From Halanaerobiales bacterium (lineage in GTDB: Bacteria; Bacillota; Halanaerobiia; B1SED10-174), in the NCBI GenBank assembly GCA_003551905.1, contig PUNT01000193.1, positions 1 to 45,157 of the forward strand: a stretch of 45,157 bases of DNA, given 5' to 3'. The notes under the pieces were generated by a model, which was not told the origin of the DNA, made no database searches, and saw only the letters and a program-made list of their open reading frames with translations. This document shows positions 9,855-17,925 of the stretch, in pieces. The position numbers and the translations under genes were made by a program. Position 1 is the first letter of the stretch; each line of letters opens with the position of its first letter.

Positions 9855-9883
9855 ATTATATATCAAGGTTGGTTTGCTGTCAA
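9855..9883 (-). promoter_or_regulatory. SigA-type promoter TTGACA-N17-TATAAT of the tetR-export operon
   Basis: Minus strand TTGACA (9883-9878), 17-nt spacer, TATAAT (9860-9855), exact consensus. Confidence 0.85.
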
Positions 9884-10024
9884 TCAGCTTCAGGAATATT
9901 CTGGGGGAGAAACAAGTACCAGGAGTTTTGTGGCATGTTTCCCATGACTTACATCATAAGTTGGGACAAACCTGTGCTATAATCACTGTGAGGAGGTAAA
10001 TAAAAAACAGTAAATGAAAGGAGA

Positions 10025-10588
10025 ATGTCGTTGCGTCAGAAGAACCTGATAATCCTATTGACTGCACTTCTCGTTTTCAGTGTTGTAGCTATCTCAACAG
10101 CAGAAGCTTCACAGTTTCATTTCCAGCCTACCAGCACATTCCAGAAGCATTTTCCCCGTCCCTCACCACCGAAAGAACCTGATCCCCCTCCACCAAGCCC
10201 AGGCTTATCCCATGAAGAGCAGCAGATGGCCAACCTCCTCAACAATGAAAGAACATCCCGGGGGTTACGCCCCCTGCAGGTTGATGCTGATGTTTCTCGG
10301 GTAGCCCGGCTTAAGAGCCAGGACATGGTTCGCAACAATTATTTCAGCCATTATTCTCCTACCTACGGTTACTTTTCAACCATGCTCCGTAATGCCGGCA
10401 TATCTTTCCGCTATGCCGGGGAGAATATTGCTGGAGCTTCCAGTGTTGAGAGGGCGCATAATGCCCTGATGGCCAGCTCTGGGCACCGGGCCAATATCCT
10501 GAGAGCCGGATATACCCATGTTGGTGTAGGCATTGCCAGTGGTGGTCCTCACGGAAAAATATTCACCCAACTTTTCATTGCCCGATAG
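10025..10588 (+). CDS. CAP/SCP-domain secreted protein (YkwD-like)
   Basis: Signal peptide; 'MANLLNNERTSRGLRPLQVDADVSRVARLKSQDM...FSHYSPTYG...GENIAGA...SSGHRANIL...HVGVGIA'. Confidence 0.9.
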   Translation: MSLRQKNLIILLTALLVFSVVAISTAEASQFHFQPTSTFQKHFPRPSPPKEPDPPPPSPGLSHEEQQMANLLNNERTSRGLRPLQVDADVSRVARLKSQDMVRNNYFSHYSPTYGYFSTMLRNAGISFRYAGENIAGASSVERAHNALMASSGHRANILRAGYTHVGVGIASGGPHGKIFTQLFIAR

Positions 10589-10620
10589 AAAAAGGGGCGG
10601 ACTCAAAGCCGCCCTTTTTT
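10589..10620 (+). terminator. Rho-independent terminator after CAP gene
   Basis: aaaaaggGGCGGactcaaagCCGCCcttttttatt. Confidence 0.8.
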
Positions 10621-10649
10621 ATTGTACAGCTAATGCTCCTCTATCTATC

Positions 10650-10676
10650 ACACATTATATATATTATCATATAATG
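10650..10676 (+). promoter_or_regulatory. Candidate SigK-like promoter for the single-domain SPOCS gene
   Basis: AC (10650-51) N16 CATATAATG (10668-76), one mismatch from CATANNNTA. Confidence 0.4.
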
Positions 10677-10704
10677 ATATTGAATAGGGAAAGGAGGAGC
10701 AGAG

Positions 10705-11223
10705 TTGAAGACAAGTACTACTATGAAAACCCTCCGGCTCATTGGGGACCATGTGATTCAGATAGAGAATCTGGATGCTACGGTAATACTGAATAATGCT
10801 GCTGAAGAGGTCATGGATGTGCGATTGCGGGTTAACAATCTCCACTGGGAGATCTTCCGCAACAAGATTATGGTTCAGGGCACAGTTTTCATAAATATCA
10901 TATATAAAGGGGTGGACGATATAGTATATCATCAGCCCCAGAGCATAGATTTCAGTGAACATGTAGATGTGCCCGGCCTATCACCAGCTCTCAAGCTTCC
11001 TCATAAAGTAATTATTCCCTTACAGAATCCAGAGAACACTATTGATGTGCAAATATATGTTTCTGAGCTGGCAGCAGCATTTACCCTGGATCCTCCATTT
11101 ACAGTGAATTTAAAGGTCCTGGCTCGTCTTCTGTTGAAAGTATCCCGGATTGAGCAGCTGGAAGTATTCATCAATGGTGTTGATGGTATATTCCATTTCT
11201 GCAACCCCGTTACCAGGAGCTGA
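10705..11223 (+). CDS. Single SPOCS (DUF3794)-domain protein
   Basis: TTG start behind aaaggagg; 'NKIMVQGTVFINIIYKGVDDIVYHQPQSIDFSEHVDVPGLSPA' matches the repeat units of the next gene. Confidence 0.7.
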   Translation: MKTSTTMKTLRLIGDHVIQIENLDATVILNNAAEEVMDVRLRVNNLHWEIFRNKIMVQGTVFINIIYKGVDDIVYHQPQSIDFSEHVDVPGLSPALKLPHKVIIPLQNPENTIDVQIYVSELAAAFTLDPPFTVNLKVLARLLLKVSRIEQLEVFINGVDGIFHFCNPVTRS

Positions 11224-11225
11224 GA

Positions 11226-11255
11226 AAAGGGCAGGCACCCAGGTGCCTGCCCTTT
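11226..11255 (+). terminator. Hairpin terminator, perfect 13-bp stem
   Basis: AAAGGGCAGGCAC-CCAG-GTGCCTGCCCTTT. Confidence 0.75.
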
Positions 11256-11315
11256 AGATTAAAAAAATAATGTAAAAAGTATTAAAACCTCATTTTCCCT
11301 GGTCTGCTCAAGGAC

Positions 11316-11342
11316 ACACCTTAAAAGAGTGGGCATATAATA
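11316..11342 (+). promoter_or_regulatory. Candidate SigK-like promoter of the five-repeat SPOCS gene
   Basis: AC (11316-17) N16 CATATAATA (11334-42), exact CATANNNTA. Confidence 0.55.
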
Positions 11343-11372
11343 GAGTACTGTTGAGAAAAGGAGGTCAGTGAC

Positions 11373-13664
11373 ATGAGAAGAGATAGAACGGAAAGCCAGC
11401 AACTGCAGAATGTTGTTGAACTGCAGGTGCCGGCCATTAAGATAAAAAATATTGATGCAGTGGTAGAGAATTTAGAGACAGAAGTAATAGAGAATAAAGT
11501 TATAGTGCAGGGGGAAATTCACAAACAGATATTCTTTGTAGGCGAGGACAATATAATTCATCATCAGCAGGAGATGATGACCTTTAGCACTTTTGTGGAA
11601 GTGGAGGGTGCACAGCCGGGCATGGAGGCCCAGATTAATGTGGCCATAGAACATATAAAGGCCAGGTTGAGCCCTGATGGAACCCAGATCCAGCAGAAGG
11701 TGATCTTGGAGCTATTTGTTAAAGTAGTGGAGTTGCAGCAACTGCTTCTGGCCCAGGATCCAGGGGGGCCCCTTATCCTGGTTGATCAGGTAATAGGTGA
11801 AGCTACTACCCAGACCATGGTAGAGAATGAGGTCGCCCTGACCCCGGCTGCTGTGAAGGTTACCCACGTAGACGTGCAGATAATTGAGATAACCAAGCAT
11901 ATTATTGAAGACAAGGTAATTATCCAGGGAATCTTAGCCAAGCAGGTTTTTTTCATTGGTGAAGACGATCTGGGTCATCATCAGGCAGAGGAAGTATCCT
12001 TCAGTGCTTTTGTAGATGTGCCGGGTGCCCAGCCGGGTATGAAAGTACAGATCTATCCCCGGGTGGAATTTGTTGATGGAACCTTGAGCCCTGATGGAAC
12101 AGTGTTTTTCCAGGAAGTTGTTTTAGAATTATTCGTGAAGGTAACAGAAGCTATGCAGATAAATCTGGCTCAAGGTGCAGGTCCCCTGGTAAAACTACCT
12201 CAGGTTATTGGAGAAGATACAGTTCAGACCATGGTAACCAGTGATTTTGTTCTGGATCAACCGGCGCTGAAAATTGTGGATGTGCAAGCTCATTTTCAGG
12301 AAGTGAATACCCGGATACTGGAAAATAAGGTTATTATTCAGGGAATTCTGGAAAAGCAGATATTCTTTGTGGGCCAGGACGATATTGAGTATCATCAGGC
12401 CGAGGAAGTTAACTTCAGTGCTTTTGTGGATATACCGGGCGCCCAGCCCGGTATGGAGGTAGAGCTCGCTCCCCGGGTAGAGCATATTAACTTTGAACTC
12501 ATAACTCCTACACAGCTGCATCAAAAGGTAGTAATGGAGTTCTTCCTGAAAGTTGTGGAAATTCTGCAGGTGAACCTGGTCCTGGATACAGCCGGACCCC
12601 TGTTTAAAGTTCCGGTAGTTATTGGGGAAAAAGTAAAACAAATTCTGGTGGAGGAGGTAGTTCCTATCCCACCAGTTCCTCCGATTCCTCCTGAGGTAAT
12701 TGTCGCTGCTGAACTCATTAAGGAAATAGTAGAAGTTGAGGTGGAGGAGCAGATCCTGGTGGAGGAACAGATTCAGCTACCGGTACCAGCCATAAAGATC
12801 AAGGAAATTGATGCCACTGTAACCAATATTACCTGGGAAGTTGTAAATCAGCAAATATTTGTGGAAGGGGATATTATAAAGCAGATTCACTTTGTGAATG
12901 CAGAGAATCAGGTCCGACATGTAGAAGAAATCATACCTTTCAGCGCTAAGCTGGAGGTACCGGAGCTCCAGGAGGATATGATTCTGACAGTGGATGTTCA
13001 GATAGAGGATATTTCCTTCCAGCTTATACAGCAGGGCACCATACTTTCCCAGGTTATCGTGCTGGTTGTTCGAGCTCTGGGAGAGAGTTCACGACAGCTG
13101 GAAGTAATAACTGAGCTGGAGGGCCCGGATATTATTCCAACAGTGATTCAGGTTGTTGCTAACCGGGTTATTGGTGAAGATATTTTCCAGGTTGATGTTG
13201 AAGAGAGCTTGGATCTGCCCCAGCCAGCTGCATTCCCTGTTTTTGTGGAAGCTTTCCTGACCGATATAGTTGGCGAGATAGAGCCGGACCTGGTCACAGT
13301 AAGTGGAACCATTGTCAAAGCCCTGACTCTGGCCACTGCAGAAGAAGTTGAATTCACAGTGGAGGAAGAGATCCCATTCCAGTTTGAGACAGTTATCACC
13401 GGTGCTCAGCCTGGTGATGATTTGCAGCTGCAGATAGAGATCATTGATATACTGGTGGAACTCATAGAAGAAGGCAATGTGGCAGTGCAGACAGTAATAC
13501 TGGAGGCCTTTGTAAAAGTCACCCGTCAGGAAATTATTGGGGTGGTGGTGGATGTAGTGGGACCGGTGGAGGTGGAAACAGAAACAGTGTTTCTAGATGT
13601 GGTTGATGATGGTATCCCCCATCCAGTGCCGGTGGATGTAGTTGTGGAGGTGCAGCCAGCATAA
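11373..13664 (+). CDS. Multi-SPOCS (DUF3794) repeat protein, 763 aa, about five repeat units, no LysM
   Basis: Recurrent 'KVIIQGILxKQxFFxGxDDxxxHQAEEVxFSAFVDxPGAQPGM' and 'VIGExxxQxMV' blocks; Pro-rich linker VPIPPVPPIPPEV before two diverged units. Confidence 0.85.
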   Translation: MRRDRTESQQLQNVVELQVPAIKIKNIDAVVENLETEVIENKVIVQGEIHKQIFFVGEDNIIHHQQEMMTFSTFVEVEGAQPGMEAQINVAIEHIKARLSPDGTQIQQKVILELFVKVVELQQLLLAQDPGGPLILVDQVIGEATTQTMVENEVALTPAAVKVTHVDVQIIEITKHIIEDKVIIQGILAKQVFFIGEDDLGHHQAEEVSFSAFVDVPGAQPGMKVQIYPRVEFVDGTLSPDGTVFFQEVVLELFVKVTEAMQINLAQGAGPLVKLPQVIGEDTVQTMVTSDFVLDQPALKIVDVQAHFQEVNTRILENKVIIQGILEKQIFFVGQDDIEYHQAEEVNFSAFVDIPGAQPGMEVELAPRVEHINFELITPTQLHQKVVMEFFLKVVEILQVNLVLDTAGPLFKVPVVIGEKVKQILVEEVVPIPPVPPIPPEVIVAAELIKEIVEVEVEEQILVEEQIQLPVPAIKIKEIDATVTNITWEVVNQQIFVEGDIIKQIHFVNAENQVRHVEEIIPFSAKLEVPELQEDMILTVDVQIEDISFQLIQQGTILSQVIVLVVRALGESSRQLEVITELEGPDIIPTVIQVVANRVIGEDIFQVDVEESLDLPQPAAFPVFVEAFLTDIVGEIEPDLVTVSGTIVKALTLATAEEVEFTVEEEIPFQFETVITGAQPGDDLQLQIEIIDILVELIEEGNVAVQTVILEAFVKVTRQEIIGVVVDVVGPVEVETETVFLDVVDDGIPHPVPVDVVVEVQPA

Positions 13665-13694
13665 AGATAAAGGGCGGTTACCCGCCCTTTATCT
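13665..13694 (+). terminator. Hairpin, perfect 13-bp stem immediately after the stop codon
   Basis: AGATAAAGGGCGG-TTAC-CCGCCCTTTATCT; weak U tract. Confidence 0.6.
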
Positions 13695-13698
13695 CTGC

Positions 13699-13726
13699 AC
13701 ACAAATATATGTTGTGCCATATGCTA
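13699..13726 (+). promoter_or_regulatory. Candidate SigK-like promoter of the TM-anchored SPOCS gene
   Basis: AC (13699-700) N17 CATATGCTA (13718-26), exact CATANNNTA. Confidence 0.55.
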
Positions 13727-13742
13727 TAGAGAAGAGGGACAG

Positions 13743-15386
13743 TTGGGGGGATGGAAAATGGAGTTTTACTTTTTCTTAGCTCTATATCTGGGTTTACTGG
13801 CGGGCACGGTACTGGCCATGAAAAGAATAGTGGAAAACAACAATGATTTATTGCTGGCCATGGCCAGCCATCCCCCTACCCCCCGGAGATATTTAAAATC
13901 GCCTGTCACCCGCGAGGATTATATAGATGCCTACCGCAATAATACTGCTTTTTACAGTGAGGAAAAACAGAAAGGGGGGATGATTGGGATAGGAGACTTT
14001 GAGTTTCCTGGTATTGAAAGTGAATTGACAGCTAAACCCAAGGAAGGGCAGGGCGAATTATCTCCAAGCAAAGGGGGGAGTGTTGTGAATACCCATGGAC
14101 AGGTAACAGGTATTGAACTATTGAAAATTCCGGTGGTTATAGGGGAAAATGACGTTCAACGCATGGAAATATCGGACTTAGATCTGGATTTTACTGCCCA
14201 AAAAATAAGGCATATAGATGCCCAGGTCAATGACATTACTTATGAGATACTAAACCACAAGGTTATTATCCAGGGGAGCATTCAAAAACAGGTTTTCTAT
14301 GTGGGAATTGATAATGTTGTCCACCATCAGGAAGAGGAAACCCTCTTCAGTTTCTTCGTGGATGTGCCGGGAGCTGAACCTGGGATGACAGCTCAAATAT
14401 ACCCCAGGGTAGAGTTTATCAGGCCGGAGCTGATTCAAGAAGGGGACGTTTTGCATCAAAAAATGGTTATAGAGATTTTTGTGAAAGTTACTGAAATAAG
14501 GCAGATGTTCCTGGAAACCGCTGTAGATGGGGCCTTTGTGAAAGTTGAAAGGGTTATAGGTGAAAATGTTTCCCAGGTTTTGGTAGAAGGGCAGGTGGAT
14601 TTACCAATTCCAGCTGTGAAAATTACAGACATTGATGCCCAGGTTACTGATATTTTAACAGAGGTCATTGAAGATAAGGTCATTGTCCAGGGAGTTATTC
14701 AGAAACAGATATTTTTTATCGGTGAGGATGATGTGGAGCATCATTTTTCTGATAGTCTTTCTTTCAGCCACTTCATAGATATTCCCGGGGCAGAGCCTGG
14801 AATGAATGTACAGCTGTATCCAGCAATTGAGCATATCAAGCCTGAGCTGGCACCAGATGGTGAAACTCTGAATCAGGAAGTTGTCCTGGAGTTATTTGTT
14901 AAAGTCACAGAAACAGTACAGATCAATCTGGCGGTAGGAGGTCAGGTCCTGGTGAAGGTACCTCAGATAATAGGGGAGAACGTACGACAGGTCATGCTGG
15001 AAAGCACCCTGACTCTGGATCAGCCAGCCATCAAGGTAAAAGAAGTGGAAGCTGCCATTGAAAATATTCGATCGGTGGTTCTCTCAGGGAAAGTAATCAT
15101 ACAGGGCATTATCCACAAGCAGGTATTCTTCATTGGCCAGGATAACATTGAGTACCATCAGGAAGAAGAACTACCATTCAGCACATTTGTTGATGTTGTG
15201 GGAGCCGAACCTGGTATGGATGCGCAAATTCAGACCAGAGTGGAGCATATTCATCATGAGTTCAATGAGGTAGGTGATGTGCTGCATCAGAAAGTAGTGC
15301 TGGAGTTTTTTGTAAAGGTTACAGAAGAGGTGCAGATAAATGTGCGCCCAGTGGAAGTTCAACCCTATGAGCCATATCTGGAATAA
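13743..15386 (+). CDS. Membrane-anchored three-repeat SPOCS (DUF3794) protein
   Basis: N-terminal hydrophobic segment 'FYFFLALYLGLLAGTVLAM', ~100-aa linker, then three SPOCS units; true start may be ATG 13758. Confidence 0.8.
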   Translation: MGGWKMEFYFFLALYLGLLAGTVLAMKRIVENNNDLLLAMASHPPTPRRYLKSPVTREDYIDAYRNNTAFYSEEKQKGGMIGIGDFEFPGIESELTAKPKEGQGELSPSKGGSVVNTHGQVTGIELLKIPVVIGENDVQRMEISDLDLDFTAQKIRHIDAQVNDITYEILNHKVIIQGSIQKQVFYVGIDNVVHHQEEETLFSFFVDVPGAEPGMTAQIYPRVEFIRPELIQEGDVLHQKMVIEIFVKVTEIRQMFLETAVDGAFVKVERVIGENVSQVLVEGQVDLPIPAVKITDIDAQVTDILTEVIEDKVIVQGVIQKQIFFIGEDDVEHHFSDSLSFSHFIDIPGAEPGMNVQLYPAIEHIKPELAPDGETLNQEVVLELFVKVTETVQINLAVGGQVLVKVPQIIGENVRQVMLESTLTLDQPAIKVKEVEAAIENIRSVVLSGKVIIQGIIHKQVFFIGQDNIEYHQEEELPFSTFVDVVGAEPGMDAQIQTRVEHIHHEFNEVGDVLHQKVVLEFFVKVTEEVQINVRPVEVQPYEPYLE

Positions 15387-15389
15387 CCG

Positions 15390-15422
15390 GAGGCAGCCAG
15401 AAAAGCTGCCTCATTTTTTTTT
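15390..15422 (+). terminator. Rho-independent terminator (possibly shared with the convergent minus-strand gene)
   Basis: GAGGCAGC-cagaaaa-GCTGCCTC a TTTTTTTTT. Confidence 0.85.
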
Positions 15423-15822
15423 AATGGATGTTAAGTTTTATTCTTTTTTCGTCCAGAAGGTTTCCCTGGCTGGAGAAGATGGAAAAGCGTAGATCCTCCT
15501 TATAGAAATATTTATTTTCTATCAACCACAACATGTGGGTGCCTGGAATTTGTCGAGCCACCCCGGTTACCTGATTTCCCCGGTAATAGAGGTTCTGCAG
15601 GCACCCATTTTTAATGAGAATTAATATTTTCTTGCTTTCCCAGTTCCGGGGCAGTTTCTTTTGCAGCCAGGGATCCTTAACCTCATGGAGGTCAAGAAAA
15701 ATGGTCAGGATCAGTTCAGTTTCCAGCAGAGCAGAATAGAAAATTTGTTCGCTTTTAGGATGTAAGGGTATGTACTCTACTGGTGGATAAGGAAATATCT
15801 TGTAAGAGTGGCCAAAAGGCAT
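15421..15822 (-). CDS. Hypothetical protein (133 aa) inside the SPOCS cluster
   Basis: Start at ATG 15822 preceded by aaaggaggtaattt on the minus strand (ORF track starts at 15855); no family recognised. Confidence 0.65.
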   Translation of the reverse strand: MPFGHSYKIFPYPPVEYIPLHPKSEQIFYSALLETELILTIFLDLHEVKDPWLQKKLPRNWESKKILILIKNGCLQNLYYRGNQVTGVARQIPGTHMLWLIENKYFYKEDLRFSIFSSQGNLLDEKRIKLNIH

Positions 15823-15897
15823 AGAAATTACCTCCTTTCCATATATAATAATCAAGACCTGATGATTTGGTGTTAATACTTTTATGGGAGGTTGTTA

Positions 15898-15924
15898 ACA
15901 TTTGGCTAGAGTTTGCATATAGTG
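15898..15924 (+). promoter_or_regulatory. Candidate SigK-like promoter of the SPOCS-LysM gene
   Basis: AC (15898-99) N16 CATATAGTG (15916-24), one mismatch from CATANNNTA. Confidence 0.4.
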
Positions 15925-15975
15925 TAAATGGAGGAGTTACTGGAAAATTTACGGGAAAGGAGGATATGGATTGCC

Positions 15976-17574
15976 ATGGGACATAAAAAAACTAAGTTTA
16001 AAGAGAAACAGATACAGGTAGAATTTGTGGTTGGTGAAGATGAAGTCAAAGAAGTAATTACCAGTAGAATAGAATTGCCAGAGGTCAAGCCAGATATGGA
16101 TAAGGTACTGGATATGGAAGCAATTCCTTCAGTTACAGAAGCCAGCATAGTAGAGGATGGTGTAGAGATTAGGGGGGAGATAAAGTCGGAGGTTGTTTAT
16201 GTTTGTGACCAGATTGATCCTTATGAGCCGCAACAATGGGTGCACTTGCTGGAAGGAGAACAAGAGTTTAGCCTCTTTCTGGACATAACTGGCGCCAGGC
16301 CTGGTATGAATTTGATTGCAGAGGTTGATGTTTTACATACCAGTTTCAGCATAATTGATGCTCGCACCATGGAAGTGTCAGTTACTGTAAGGGAATTTGT
16401 TAAGGTTACAGAATATCGTCAGCTGACTGTAATTACCGATATAAAAGGGATTAGTTATGAACAGATTGAAGAAGAATCCTTGCGCATAGAAGATGTTATT
16501 GGAGAAAAGAGCCACCGGCAGCTGGTAGAAGCCCAGATAAAAATTTCTCAGGATAATCCCCCCGCTGAGAGAATTATCAGAGCCCTGAGCCGGGTAATGG
16601 ATGTTAATATTGATCTGGCAGAAGATCAGCTGACAGTATCAGGAACAGTGGAGGCAAGTGCAGTATATATTTCTGATGGATCTTCTGTAGGGGTGCCTCT
16701 CCATTTCGCCAGTGGTAAAATTAATTTTGAAAAGGTAATGAATATACCTGGTGTTAAACCAGGTATGTCAGCTATGCCGTCAGTCAGGGTTGTCAACGTT
16801 TCCAGCCACCTGGTGGACCTGCGGACAATTGAATTTAACATAGTTCTGGATGTTTTTGTTAAGGTTGCTGAGCCCAAAGAAATAATGGTCTTGGTAGATG
16901 TAAAAAGTGATGAAGTTGATATTAAAAAAGACCTGCTTCAGGTAGAAGAGATCATAGGTCAAAAAACAGTTAAGGAGGTTCTCGCTCAGTCAGTGGAAAT
17001 TCCTCAGGAAAAGCCACCTGTGGATAGGGTGCTGGAAGCCAGAGCCAGTGTCATTGAAATTACCCCAACTGTAGAGGAAAATGGTGTGTTCATGGTTGGT
17101 CAGCTGGAGGTAAGGGTTCTATACATTGCTGCAGTGCCTTCTGAAGAGCTGGATCAACCAGTTCAATTTGTGGCCAGGACTGTACAGTTTGAAAATTTCA
17201 TTCCTGTTAGTGGTGCAGAACCCAATTTTATCTCCCATACCAGTGTTGTAGTTCAGAGCCTGGATACAAGGGTTATCAATGATCGGACAGTAGAAGTTAA
17301 TGTTAATCTGGAAGAATATGCCAGGGTCACTAACTTGCGGCAACTGGAAATAATTGTGGATATGGTTGTCATCGCCCCGGTGATAAGAGAGCCCTGCCCT
17401 CCCGCTTATATAATATATGTGGTGCAGCCTGGTGATACTTTATTTAGGATAGCCCGGCGTTTTCAAACCACGGTAGAGGCGCTCTTGCAGGTAAATGAGA
17501 TGGAAGATCCGGATCGTATAGATGTGGGGCAAAAACTATGTGTGCCCAAGAAGATAATAAAGCCCAAAGGCTAG
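15976..17574 (+). CDS. SPOCS (DUF3794) x3 + C-terminal LysM protein (SipL-like)
   Basis: Start moved to ATG 15976 behind gaaaggagg; three DUF3794 units; C-terminal LysM 'IIYVVQPGDTLFRIARRFQTTVEALLQVNEMEDPDRIDVGQKLCVP'. Confidence 0.85.
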   Translation: MGHKKTKFKEKQIQVEFVVGEDEVKEVITSRIELPEVKPDMDKVLDMEAIPSVTEASIVEDGVEIRGEIKSEVVYVCDQIDPYEPQQWVHLLEGEQEFSLFLDITGARPGMNLIAEVDVLHTSFSIIDARTMEVSVTVREFVKVTEYRQLTVITDIKGISYEQIEEESLRIEDVIGEKSHRQLVEAQIKISQDNPPAERIIRALSRVMDVNIDLAEDQLTVSGTVEASAVYISDGSSVGVPLHFASGKINFEKVMNIPGVKPGMSAMPSVRVVNVSSHLVDLRTIEFNIVLDVFVKVAEPKEIMVLVDVKSDEVDIKKDLLQVEEIIGQKTVKEVLAQSVEIPQEKPPVDRVLEARASVIEITPTVEENGVFMVGQLEVRVLYIAAVPSEELDQPVQFVARTVQFENFIPVSGAEPNFISHTSVVVQSLDTRVINDRTVEVNVNLEEYARVTNLRQLEIIVDMVVIAPVIREPCPPAYIIYVVQPGDTLFRIARRFQTTVEALLQVNEMEDPDRIDVGQKLCVPKKIIKPKG

Positions 17575-17579
17575 ATTTT

Positions 17580-17616
17580 TGAGAAGAGCTGTGGGGCACC
17601 GCAGTTCTTCTTCTTT
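17580..17616 (+). terminator. Hairpin terminator after SPOCS-LysM gene
   Basis: GAAGAGCTGTGG-ggca-CCGCAGTTCTTC followed by ttctttt. Confidence 0.6.
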
Positions 17617-17626
17617 TCCAGGGGAG

Positions 17627-17654
17627 ACAGGAGAGAAACTTCCTGCATATACTA
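17627..17654 (+). promoter_or_regulatory. Candidate SigK-like promoter of small basic ORF
   Basis: AC (17627-28) N17 CATATACTA (17646-54), exact CATANNNTA. Confidence 0.5.
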
Positions 17655-17679
17655 TTCTAAGCTGAAGGGAGGAATTATC

Positions 17680-17799
17680 ATGGTCCAGAAGAGCAACAAA
17701 TTTTCCAAAACCTTCAAGAAGAAACCTCAAAAGACAAAAAAAACCCTGGGGGTCAAGAGGAAAATAAGCAAGAAAACCTCCCAGGATAAAGAGAGCTAG
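17680..17799 (+). CDS. 39-aa lysine-rich microprotein MVQKSNKFSKTFKKKPQKTKKTLGVKRKISKKTSQDKES
   Basis: SD aagggagg 8 nt upstream of ATG, candidate promoter upstream, terminator downstream; absent from ORF track because of its length. Confidence 0.6.
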   Translation: MVQKSNKFSKTFKKKPQKTKKTLGVKRKISKKTSQDKES

Positions 17800-17866
17800 G
17801 TTTTCAGTATGTAATATAAGGGTTTTATGATTGTTTGGAGTATTCCTATAATTTTCCCCCGGCAGA

Positions 17867-17896
17867 GTTGCCCTGTATAAAGGGCACTTTTTTTTG
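17867..17896 (+). terminator. Rho-independent terminator
   Basis: agtTGCCCTgtataaAGGGCActttttttttgg. Confidence 0.85.
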
Positions 17897-17925
17897 GCAG
17901 ACTTGACTAAGGGGTATAATACCTG

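Noticed and set aside
11472-14683. Several minus-strand ORFs inside the SPOCS genes with mutually similar translations (e.g. 11472-11654, 12195-12641, 14250-14459)
   Set aside because: Similarity is inherited from the sense-strand SPOCS repeats; no SD or independent family motifs.
11373-15386. CRISPR or DNA-level tandem repeat array
   Set aside because: Repeats are ~380-nt protein-domain units that have diverged at nucleotide level; no short direct repeats with uniform spacers anywhere in the window.
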